DNA of 64,000 bases, taken from the NCBI RefSeq assembly GCF_011193355.1, contig NZ_CP049780.1:755686-819685 (forward strand). Direction: 5' to 3'. Both the position numbers and the translations under genes were made by a program. The stretch is from Streptomyces sp. JB150 (GTDB lineage Bacteria; Actinomycetota; Actinomycetes; Streptomycetales; Streptomycetaceae). Shown here piece after piece: positions 9,369 to 16,534 of this stretch (positions are counted from its first letter, which is position 1; every line of letters starts with the position of its first letter). The notes under the pieces are model-generated. The model saw nothing but the letters and a program-made list of their open reading frames with translations. It was not told the DNA's origin and did not search any database.

Positions 9369-10046
9369 GTGGCACCACGACCGTTGCATGAAATCGTCGA
9401 ACCGGGCTGGGCGAAGGCCCTCGAACCCGTCGCCGGGAAGATCGCCGAGATGGGTGACTTCCTGCGCGCGGAGATCGCCGCGGGACGCACCTACCTCCCG
9501 GCCGGACAGAACGTCCTGCGCGCCTTCCAGCAGCCCTTCGACGAGGTGAGGGTCCTGATCGTCGGACAGGACCCTTACCCGACCCCGGGGCACGCGGTGG
9601 GCCTGTCGTTCTCCGTCGCCCCGGACGTGCGGCCACTGCCCGGCAGTCTGATCAACATCTTCCGCGAGCTGCAGGCCGACCTGGGCCTGCCGCAGCCCTC
9701 GAACGGCGACCTGACGCCCTGGACGCGGCAGGGCGTGCTCCTGCTCAACAGGGCGCTCACCACCGCACCGCGCAAACCGGCGGCGCACCGCGGCAAGGGC
9801 TGGGAGGAGGTCACCGAGCAGGCCATCCGCGCGCTGGCCGCCCGGGGCAAGCCCCTGGTGTCCATCCTCTGGGGCCGCGACGCCCGCAACCTCCGCCCGC
9901 TCCTCGGCGACCTGCCCTCCATCGAGTCCGCCCACCCCTCCCCCATGTCGGCGGACCGCGGCTTCTTCGGCTCCCGGCCCTTCAGCCGCGCCAACGACCT
10001 GCTGATCCGTCAGGGCGGCCAACCGGTGGACTGGCGCCTGCCGTGA
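9369..10046 (+). CDS. ung: Uracil-DNA glycosylase, family 1
   Basis: Removes uracil from DNA as the first step of base excision repair; cytoplasmic, about 225 residues. The water-activating motif is GQDPYPTPG with Asp68, the uracil-binding LLLNRALT segment follows, and the DNA-intercalation loop is [17 protein letters not shown]. The residue after GQDPY is Pro where Escherichia coli has His; that is the normal actinobacterial form, including Mycobacterium tuberculosis Ung. The GTG at 9369 is chosen because GTAGGG sits upstream; an in-frame GTG at 9360 is possible. The stop overlaps the next start (GTGA), indicating translational coupling to the kinase-like gene. Confidence 0.95.
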   Translation: MAPRPLHEIVEPGWAKALEPVAGKIAEMGDFLRAEIAAGRTYLPAGQNVLRAFQQPFDEVRVLIVGQDPYPTPGHAVGLSFSVAPDVRPLPGSLINIFRELQADLGLPQPSNGDLTPWTRQGVLLLNRALTTAPRKPAAHRGKGWEEVTEQAIRALAARGKPLVSILWGRDARNLRPLLGDLPSIESAHPSPMSADRGFFGSRPFSRANDLLIRQGGQPVDWRLP

Positions 10047-11014
10047 CCTCCACCGGGTTCCTCGCCGTGGACTCGGGCGGCTCCGGCCTGCGGGTGGTCG
10101 TGGGCACGGTGGACGGCGGCCCGCTCGGGCAGCGGGAGTCCCGGGTGCCGGTGCGGACGGGACCGGGCGGGATCGACGCCGGACACCTGATGGAGCAACT
10201 GGTGCCGATGGTGCGGGACCTGGCCTCCGGGACGGGAGTGGCGGAGCCGGATTGTGCCGTGGTCGGCGCCGCCGGGTTCGGCACGCTCGGTGACGCGCTG
10301 CGCGCCGAACTGCCGGGCGCCCTGCGGCGGGAGTTCGGCATCCGGCGGGTCGCGCTCGCCGCGGACGCCGTCACGGCGTACGTCGGCGCGCTCGGTGTCC
10401 GGCCCGGCGCCGTGATCGCCGCGGGCACCGGTCTGATCGCAATCGGCACGGACCTGACCGGCTGGCGGCGGGCGGACGGCTGGGGCCATCTGCTCGGCGA
10501 CTGCGGCGGCGGAGCGTGGATCGGGCGCGCCGGTCTGGAGGCCGCGCTGCGGGCGTACGACGGACGGGCGGGCGGCTCCACCCGGCTGCTGGCCAGCGCC
10601 GAGGAGCAGTTCGGCCCGCTGCCGGACCTCCCCGGCGCGCTGTACCCCCGTAGCGACCGCCCGGCCGTCCTCGCCTCGTTCGCGCCGCGGGTGGCGGCCT
10701 GCGCCGCCGACGACCCGGTCGCCGCGGACATCCTCCGCGCGGCGGCCCGGCACATGGCCGACGCGGCGGCCGCCGTCTGCCCCGCCGAGGGCACGCCGGA
10801 AGTGAGCCTGACCGGGGGCCTGTTCAGGATGGGCGAGCCGCTGCTCGCGCCCGTGCGGGAGGAACTGGCGGAGCGCCTGCCGCACGCCCGGTGCGTGCCC
10901 GCGGCGGGCGATCCGCTGCACGGCGCGGTGCGGATCGCCACCGCTCTCGCGACCGGCACCCTCACCCTTCCGGGGGACGCGAGACTGTTCTGCGCGGCCC
11001 CTGCGGAGGAATGA
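10043..11014 (+). CDS. BadF/BadG-type ATPase, N-acetylglucosamine kinase-like
   Basis: A 323-residue member of the ASKHA sugar-kinase/ATPase fold. The N-terminal phosphate-1 loop is [10 protein letters not shown], the connecting region has [10 protein letters not shown], and [19 protein letters not shown] resembles the sugar/phosphate-2 region of GlcNAc kinases. It would phosphorylate an amino sugar such as N-acetylglucosamine, inferred from family only. The GTG start overlaps the TGA of ung by four bases, so the two form an operon even though their jobs look unrelated. Confidence 0.8.
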   Translation: MTSTGFLAVDSGGSGLRVVVGTVDGGPLGQRESRVPVRTGPGGIDAGHLMEQLVPMVRDLASGTGVAEPDCAVVGAAGFGTLGDALRAELPGALRREFGIRRVALAADAVTAYVGALGVRPGAVIAAGTGLIAIGTDLTGWRRADGWGHLLGDCGGGAWIGRAGLEAALRAYDGRAGGSTRLLASAEEQFGPLPDLPGALYPRSDRPAVLASFAPRVAACAADDPVAADILRAAARHMADAAAAVCPAEGTPEVSLTGGLFRMGEPLLAPVREELAERLPHARCVPAAGDPLHGAVRIATALATGTLTLPGDARLFCAAPAEE

Positions 11015-11141
11015 TCCGGCCGCCGCATTCCGGCCACTCCGGGCGGCGTCGCACGTCCCGCCCGGACGAAAACCCGCTGATCAGTTCCGATGCCGCCGTA
11101 ACTCATCAGACAAAACCGGACGGATACCGCTCACCTGCACC

Positions 11142-11158
11142 CTCCCCGAACAGGGGAG
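11142..11158. promoter_or_regulatory. Short hairpin in the leader of the CbiX-like gene
   Basis: CTCCCC (11142-11147) pairs with GGGGAG (11153-11158) around GAACA, 28 bases before the start codon. It could mask the weak ribosome site; no known riboswitch is recognised. Confidence 0.25.
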
Positions 11159-11185
11159 CCACGGAAGCCACTAACATGCGGCACC

Positions 11186-12109
11186 ATGAGCTCCTCCACT
11201 GGGCCCGCGTCCGGCCTGCCAGTACGAATGCCGCGCCCCCGCCAGCCCGGGCGGCACCGCCGACCCGAGCCCCTGGCGGCTCCCGAGGGCGCGCCCGCGC
11301 TCGTCCTCGCGGTGCCCGGCGCGCCCAGCGCCGCCACGCGCGGTCTCGCCGAGGAGATCGTGAGCATCGCCCGCTCCGAGCTGCCCGGCCTCGACGCCCG
11401 AATCGGGTACGTCGACGGGGACGACACCGAGTTCCCCACGCTCCAGGCCGTGCTCGCGCACGCCGCCGACGAGCGCACCGCCCGTTACGAGCAGGCCCTG
11501 GCCGCGGGCACGGACGCCAAGGAGCCCGAGGGCCCCGTCGCCGTCGTCGTTCCCCTGCTGGCCGGCCCGGACGCCGCGCTGCTGCGCCAGGTCCGCCAGG
11601 CCGTCATGGACAGCCGGGTCGCGGCCGAGCTGACCGATGTGCTGGGCCCGCACCCGCTGCTCGCCGAGGCGCTGCACGTGCGGCTCTCGGAGGCCGGTCT
11701 GGCCCGCGCCGACCGGGCCCGGCTGTTCACCGTGGCGACCGCCGCGGACGGCATCATCCTGGCGGCCGTCGGCGGCGAGGAGGCCGTGCAGGCGGCCGGG
11801 ATCACCGGCATGCTGCTCGCCGCGCGCCTGGCCGTGCCGGTGATGGCCGCGGCGCTCGACCAGGAGGGCTCGATCGCCTCCGTCGCCGAGCAGCTGCGCT
11901 CCTCCGGCTCCCAGCAGCTGGCGCTCGCGCCGTACCTGATCGGCCCGGAGATCGACACCTCGCTGGTCGAGGCGGCCGCCGCCGAGGCCGACTGCCCCGC
12001 CTCCGAGGCGCTGGGCCCGTACCCGGCGATCGGCAAGCTCGCCCTGGCCAAGTACACGACGGCCCTGGGCATCGCCCCGCAGCAGCCCCAGGGCGCGCCG
12101 GTCCGCTGA
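11186..12109 (+). CDS. CbiX/sirohydrochlorin chelatase-like protein lacking the usual catalytic His
   Basis: A 307-residue, two-lobe protein with the CbiX fold pattern: each lobe has a beta-strand start (ALVLAVPGAP and the later LFTVATAADG), and the first half ends with VAVVVPLLAGPDAALLRQV, as in chelatases that read V-P-L-L-x-x-G-x-H. The metal-binding His of the HGS start motif is replaced by PGAP, and the second His after the VPLL strand is Asp/Ala. Chelation of Co, Ni or Fe by the standard mechanism therefore looks unlikely, although annotation pipelines would probably name it sirohydrochlorin chelatase. No sirohaem or cobalamin genes are nearby. A strong terminator follows. Confidence 0.7.
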   Translation: MSSSTGPASGLPVRMPRPRQPGRHRRPEPLAAPEGAPALVLAVPGAPSAATRGLAEEIVSIARSELPGLDARIGYVDGDDTEFPTLQAVLAHAADERTARYEQALAAGTDAKEPEGPVAVVVPLLAGPDAALLRQVRQAVMDSRVAAELTDVLGPHPLLAEALHVRLSEAGLARADRARLFTVATAADGIILAAVGGEEAVQAAGITGMLLAARLAVPVMAAALDQEGSIASVAEQLRSSGSQQLALAPYLIGPEIDTSLVEAAAAEADCPASEALGPYPAIGKLALAKYTTALGIAPQQPQGAPVR

Positions 12110-12140
12110 CCCGGCACCGCCGTACGACGAACGACACGTG

Positions 12141-12173
12141 AAGGGCCCGCTCCGCACGCCGGAGCGGGCCCTT
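12141..12173. terminator. Bidirectional terminator between CbiX-like gene and lactonase
   Basis: AAGGGCCCGCTCC (12141-12153) pairs perfectly with GGAGCGGGCCCTT (12161-12173) around a 7-base loop, between two convergent genes. Confidence 0.85.
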
Positions 12174-12188
12174 CCCGCATGCCCCGGC

Positions 12189-13217
12189 TCAGCCGAGGAC
12201 CACGCACGACGCCGCCGTCACCCGCACCGCTCCCGCGCGCCGCGGCCACCCCGTCGCCGGGTCGACGGCGAACCAGGTCACATCGCCGGAGCGCTCGTTC
12301 GCGACGTACAGGAGCCCTTCCGACGCGGTGAGCGCGCGGGGCCAGTGGCCGCCGCAGGGCACGGTACCGGTCAGCCGCAGGGTGTCCTTCTCGACGGCGA
12401 ACACGGACAGCACGTCCTCGCCGCGGGTGGCGGTCCACACGAAGCGGCCGTCGGGCGAGACGGCGATGCCCGACGGGTAGGCGTCACCGGCGGGGGCGCC
12501 GGGCAGCACCGGTGTCTCGGCGAGCGGGCGCAGGACCCCGTCCCCGGCGTCCCAGTGGCAGACGGTGACGGTGGGGCTCAGTTCGTTGACGACGTAGGCG
12601 TGCGTGCCGCCGGGGTGGAAGGCCAGGTGGCGCGGTCCGGAGCCGGGCCGCAGGGCGGTCTCCCGATGCGGTGCCAGAGCGCCCTCGGCGAGGGTGGAGA
12701 CGCGGACGGAGTCGGTGCCGAGGTCCACGCCGAGGATCCATCGTCCGCTCGGGTCCGGCAGTACCTGGTGGGCGTGCGGGCCCCGCTGGCGGGGGGTGCG
12801 GGGCCCCGACCCGGTGTGCCGGAGCGTCGCGGACGCGGCGGCGGCGAGGGTGCCGTCGGCGCGCAGCGGCACGACGGTGACGCTGCCGGTGCCGTAGTCG
12901 GCGGTGAGGACGTGCCCGGCGTGCACGCTGAGGTGGGTGGGTCCGCCGCCGACGCGCACCGGCGCCCCGGCGGGTTCGGGGAGCGCGCCGTCCACGCGGT
13001 AGGCGCCCACCGCGCCGTCGGCCGTCTCGCTGACCGCGTAGAGCGTGCGCCCGTCGGGTGCCAGGGCGAGGCAGGAGGGGTCGGGGAGGTCGTCGACGGC
13101 GTTGAGCAGCGTGAGCGCGCCGCTGTCCGGGTCGACGGCGGCCGTCACCACTCCGGGGCCGCCGGCCGCCGTGAACGATCCGATGTACGCCCGCCGCCAC
13201 TGTCCGCCGTCCGTCAC
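12189..13217 (-). CDS. Lactonase-family seven-bladed beta-propeller protein (YbhE-like)
   Basis: A 342-residue propeller of the 6-phosphogluconolactonase/YbhE (3-carboxymuconate cyclase) family. Repeated blade signatures include YIGSF, LALAPDGRTLYAV, HLAFHPGGTHAYVVNEL and IAVSPDGRFVWTATRG, and the last blade has LLYVANERSGDV. In the family it hydrolyses sugar lactones, possibly 6-phosphogluconolactone, but many homologues are uncharacterised. No signal peptide. GTG at 13215-13217 is preferred since GAGGGG precedes it; the open frame upstream lacks a ribosome site. Transcribed alone, convergent with the CbiX-like gene. Confidence 0.85.
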   Translation of the reverse strand: MTDGGQWRRAYIGSFTAAGGPGVVTAAVDPDSGALTLLNAVDDLPDPSCLALAPDGRTLYAVSETADGAVGAYRVDGALPEPAGAPVRVGGGPTHLSVHAGHVLTADYGTGSVTVVPLRADGTLAAAASATLRHTGSGPRTPRQRGPHAHQVLPDPSGRWILGVDLGTDSVRVSTLAEGALAPHRETALRPGSGPRHLAFHPGGTHAYVVNELSPTVTVCHWDAGDGVLRPLAETPVLPGAPAGDAYPSGIAVSPDGRFVWTATRGEDVLSVFAVEKDTLRLTGTVPCGGHWPRALTASEGLLYVANERSGDVTWFAVDPATGWPRRAGAVRVTAASCVVLG

Positions 13218-13374
13218 CGCTGTCCCCTCTCGGTCCTGGGCCTGTGCGGTGACGGTAGCAGCGGACCAGGGAAGGTCTAGACCAAACGGGTGCGGGTCTC
13301 GTGAAGGGCCGTCCCTGCCTCTCACCGGCCGGGGTCCGCCGCCGCCTCGGACGCCAGGGCGGCGGCGTCCGCGC

Positions 13375-14874
13375 CTACGCCTCGACGAGCGGGGACTTCG
13401 GCGGCGTGCGCAGGGGTGTGGCCAGTTCGGCGAGCGCGCGCTCCAGGCCGTGCAGGTGGGCGAGCGCCGGCTCGGCGGCCGGAGGCTGCGGGGCGAGGCC
13501 GGCGATCTCGCGTTCCGCGGGTCCGCCGGTCAGCGCCTCGACCGCGGCCTGCACCCGCCAGCAGGCGGTGGCCAGCCGGGCGTCGTGGGAGGCCTCCGGG
13601 TCGGCGGCGACGGCGACCAGACCGCGGACCTCGCGGGCGCAGTCGTCGAGCAGGGCGAGCACCCGGCGGGCGCGCCGCTTGCGGCCGCGCATCGGGTTGA
13701 GCGGATGGACCAGCGGGGCGACCGCGAGCCGGACCCGGGCGAGCTGCTGCTCCAGCTCGGCGACGCGCGGGGCGGGGTCGGCGGCCGGGTCGCCGGCGAG
13801 CCGGGCGGCGGCCTCGGCGGTGCAGGCGTGCACCGAGCGCAGGGCGCGCTGGATCCAGGCGTCGGTGACCCGGTGGGTGGTGACGGGCAGGACGAAGAGG
13901 ACCGCCAGGACGGCACCCAGCGCGCCGATGCCCGTCTCGGCGAGACGCAGCGCGAGCAGCGCGGGTTCGAGCATGCCGAGGAGGCCGTACAGCAGCTCGG
14001 CCAGCACGGTGACGCAGAGCATCATCCAGGTGTACGAGACCGCGGCCGTGTAGAAGATGCCGAAGACGCAGACGGCGATCAGGGCGGCGGAGGGTACGGC
14101 GGCGCCCTCCAGCGGGACGGCGACCAGCAGGCCGAGGCCGATGCCGAGCACCGTGCCGAGGACGCGCCGGAAGCCGCGGACCAGGGTCTCGCCGCGCGAC
14201 GTGGTGTTCACGAAGATCCACCAGGTGGCGCCGACGGCCCAGTACCACCGCTCGTCGGACACCAGCTGGCCCACGACCAGCGCGAACGCCGCGCCGACGG
14301 TCGCCTGGACCGCCTGGCGGGTGGTGATCCGGCCGAGTCCGGTGCCGTCCGGCGGGGCGACGGCGGGGACGGGGGGCATGCGCCGCTCGTAGCACCACAG
14401 GCCGAACCGCACGGCCGCCGCGGCCGGCACGGACAGCAGGACGGCGGCGTACAGCTCGGGCAGGTGGCGCGGGGTGGCCTGGAGGAACTGCGCGATGAAG
14501 TACGTCATGAAGGCGAACACGCCGAGGCTGTGTCCGCGCGGGCCCCAGCGGCGGGCGTAGACGCCCGCGCCGACCACGGCGAGGAAGAACAGGTCGCGCA
14601 GCACGCGCTGGTCGTGCACCTCGGCCGCGACGGCGAGCACCGGCAGGCCGACGACCGGCAGCAGCGCGGTGGTGACCGCCTGGCCGCGCACGGTGGCGTC
14701 GGTGACGGTGAACAGGGCGAGCAGTGCCGCGAGGCCACCGATGACGGCACCGACGAGGGAGTGGCCGGCGAGCCCGCAGACGACGACCGCGAGACCGACG
14801 CCGAGGACCGCGCGGGTCGCGAAACGCAGCCGCGTCCGCCCCGGATCCGGAGCCACGAACACCCTCTTCAGCAC
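13375..14874 (-). CDS. FUSC-family inner-membrane protein
   Basis: A 499-residue membrane protein of the fusaric acid resistance (FUSC) type. Two hydrophobic bundles are visible, about residues 15-160 and 195-335, separated by a cytosolic linker that starts with CYERRMPPVP; each bundle holds five or six predicted helices. The C-terminal 150 residues are helical and soluble (Ala/Leu/Arg-rich, HPLNPMRGRKRRARRVL). Relatives are linked to efflux of aromatic acids, but the substrate here is unknown. GTG at 14872-14874 follows AAGGGGGCGG. It is divergent from an Lrp/AsnC regulator with repeated motifs between them, so local control is plausible. Confidence 0.85.
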   Translation of the reverse strand: MLKRVFVAPDPGRTRLRFATRAVLGVGLAVVVCGLAGHSLVGAVIGGLAALLALFTVTDATVRGQAVTTALLPVVGLPVLAVAAEVHDQRVLRDLFFLAVVGAGVYARRWGPRGHSLGVFAFMTYFIAQFLQATPRHLPELYAAVLLSVPAAAAVRFGLWCYERRMPPVPAVAPPDGTGLGRITTRQAVQATVGAAFALVVGQLVSDERWYWAVGATWWIFVNTTSRGETLVRGFRRVLGTVLGIGLGLLVAVPLEGAAVPSAALIAVCVFGIFYTAAVSYTWMMLCVTVLAELLYGLLGMLEPALLALRLAETGIGALGAVLAVLFVLPVTTHRVTDAWIQRALRSVHACTAEAAARLAGDPAADPAPRVAELEQQLARVRLAVAPLVHPLNPMRGRKRRARRVLALLDDCAREVRGLVAVAADPEASHDARLATACWRVQAAVEALTGGPAEREIAGLAPQPPAAEPALAHLHGLERALAELATPLRTPPKSPLVEA

Positions 14875-14992
14875 TGCTTACCGCCCCCTTGAGCTGATCG
14901 GCACGAAAAAGGCGCCGCGGGATCCGCAGCGCCATCGACCTCACCATGACAGCATCCCTGCCACCAGTGGCTCAAGTCGCCCCGCCTCGACT

Positions 14993-15091
14993 GGGCCATT
15001 GGCTCATGCGGAAGTCGGAGGATGCGGCCGGCACCGGGCCATCGGACCATGGCGAGTGGTTCAGCCGACGGAGGGCGGGCTGGGCCATTGG
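14993..15091. promoter_or_regulatory. Three GGGCCATYGG repeats in the FUSC-Lrp divergent promoter
   Basis: GGGCCATTGG occurs at 14993-15002 and 15082-15091, and GGGCCATCGG at 15036-15045, spaced 43 and 46 bases apart, about four helical turns. This suits an Lrp/AsnC oligomer wrapping the shared promoter region. Confidence 0.5.
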
Positions 15092-15130
15092 TACAGTCAG
15101 CCAAGATCATCGAGGAGGAGGCCGCGCACC

Positions 15131-15607
15131 ATGGCCGTGGACGAGCTGGACACCCGCATCCTGCGGCTGCTGCTGGAGCAGCCGCGCACGAGCGTGCGGG
15201 AGTACGCCCGCATCCTCGGGGTCGCGCGCGGCACCCTCCAGGCCCGGCTGGACCGGCTGGAGCGGGAGGGCGTGATCACCGGCACGGGCCCGACCCTCTC
15301 CCCCGCCGCCCTCGGCCATCCGGTGCTCGCCTTCGTCCACATCGAGGTCACCCAGGGCCACCTCGACGACGTGGGCGACGCGCTGGCCGGCGTGCCGGAG
15401 ATCGTGGAGGCGTTCTCCATCACGGGCGGCGGCGATCTGCTCACCCGCGTCGTGGCGCGCGACAACGCCCACCTGGAGGACGTCATCCAGAAGCTGATCA
15501 GCCTCCCCGGTGTCGTCCGCACCCGCACGGAGGTGGCCCTGCGCGAACGCGTGCCGCACCGGCTGCTGCCGCTGGTGGAGTCGATCGGGCGGGCGACGAG
15601 GACGTGA
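15131..15607 (+). CDS. Lrp/AsnC family transcriptional regulator
   Basis: A 158-residue DNA-binding protein. The N-terminal HTH spans about residues 5-60 (LDTRILRLLLEQPRTSVREY then GVARGTLQARLDRLE), and the C-terminal RAM effector domain runs from about 65 to 145 (VLAFVHIEV, VEAFSITGGGDLLTRVVA, LPGVVRTRTEVAL). In this family the RAM domain binds an amino acid or similar small ligand and drives octamer assembly. The ATG at 15131 is preceded by GAGGAGG. Divergent from the FUSC gene, which is its probable target, and likely autoregulated through the repeats between them. Confidence 0.92.
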   Translation: MAVDELDTRILRLLLEQPRTSVREYARILGVARGTLQARLDRLEREGVITGTGPTLSPAALGHPVLAFVHIEVTQGHLDDVGDALAGVPEIVEAFSITGGGDLLTRVVARDNAHLEDVIQKLISLPGVVRTRTEVALRERVPHRLLPLVESIGRATRT

Positions 15608-15687
15608 GCCGGGGCGCGCGTGAGCCGGGGCGCACCGCGCCGCTCCCGCCCGACGGGCCGCCGATCCCCGCTTGGCATCCTGATCCC

Positions 15688-16383
15688 ATGAACAGTCTCG
15701 GCGGAATCTCGGTCATCTTCGATCTCGACGGAACGCTCGTGGACAGCGAGCCGAACTACTACGAGGCGGGCCGGCAAATCCTCGCCGAGCACGGCGTACC
15801 GGGCTACACCTGGCAGGACCACGAGCGGTACGTCGGCATCAGCACGCTGGACACCATCGCGGACTGGAAGCGACGGTACGGTCTGAGCGCTCCCACCGAG
15901 GAGCTGTTCACCGCCAAGAACCGCCGTTACCTGGAGCTGGCCCGCGCGGCGACGCCCGTCTACCCGGAGATGCGCACGTTCGTGGAGCTGCTCGCCTCCG
16001 AGCAGGTCCCGATGGCCGTGGCGTCCGGCTCCTCGCCCGAGGCCATCGCGGCGATCCTGGCCGCCACCGGCCTGGACGCCCTGCTGCGCACGGTCGTCTC
16101 CGCCGACGAGGTGCGGCGCGGCAAGCCCGCCCCCGACGTCTTCCTGGAGGCGGCCCGTCGTCTCGGCGCGGCCCCGGCCGGCTGCGTGGTCGTGGAGGAC
16201 GCCGCCCCGGGTGCCGCGGCCGCGCACGCGGCCAGCATGCGCTGCGTCGCCGTCCCGTACGTCGCCGACCAGGCCGGCGACCCGGAGTTCGCCACGGCGG
16301 ACCTGGTCTTCCGCGGCGGCCAGCGGGAGTTCACGGCGCGCGCCGCCCTCGACTGGCTCCGCGGCACCGCCCCGGCGTCCTGA
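15688..16383 (+). CDS. HAD-superfamily phosphatase
   Basis: A 231-residue soluble phosphohydrolase of the beta-phosphoglucomutase/sugar-phosphatase branch. Motif I is FDLDGTLVDSE (nucleophile and acid/base Asp), motif II is the VASGSS strand, motif III Lys is in RRGKPAPDVF and motif IV is VVEDAAPG. The alpha-helical cap lies between residues about 18 and 90. The physiological substrate is a small phosphomonoester that the sequence does not reveal. No strong ribosome site precedes the ATG at 15688, so expression may depend on the upstream Lrp transcript 80 bases away. Confidence 0.9.
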   Translation: MNSLGGISVIFDLDGTLVDSEPNYYEAGRQILAEHGVPGYTWQDHERYVGISTLDTIADWKRRYGLSAPTEELFTAKNRRYLELARAATPVYPEMRTFVELLASEQVPMAVASGSSPEAIAAILAATGLDALLRTVVSADEVRRGKPAPDVFLEAARRLGAAPAGCVVVEDAAPGAAAAHAASMRCVAVPYVADQAGDPEFATADLVFRGGQREFTARAALDWLRGTAPAS

Positions 16384-16412
16384 CCTCTCCGGCCGGACAC
16401 CCACCGCCCCCC

Positions 16413-16437
16413 GGTCCCGGCCGAATCGGTCGGGACC
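16413..16437. terminator. Palindrome after HAD phosphatase, likely terminator
   Basis: GGTCCCGGCCGA at 16413-16424 mirrors TCGGTCGGGACC at 16426-16437, with one G-T wobble and a central A. It separates the phosphatase from the secreted GH127 gene. The very small loop also allows an operator reading. Confidence 0.45.
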
Positions 16438-16490
16438 CGTTGACGCACTCAGACCTCACCTCTACCTTCTGGTCGACTACTCGTACAGCA

Positions 16491-16504
16491 TTCGACATAC
16501 CGAA
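16491..16504. promoter_or_regulatory. TTCG-N6-CGAA palindrome upstream of GH127 gene
   Basis: TTCGACATACCGAA lies in a locally AT-rich stretch about 31 bases before the GH127 start codon, where a sugar-responsive repressor would be expected to bind. Only four bases pair per arm, so support is weak. Confidence 0.3.
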
Positions 16505-16534
16505 CATGCCGAGTCGATCAGAGGAGCAGCACCC

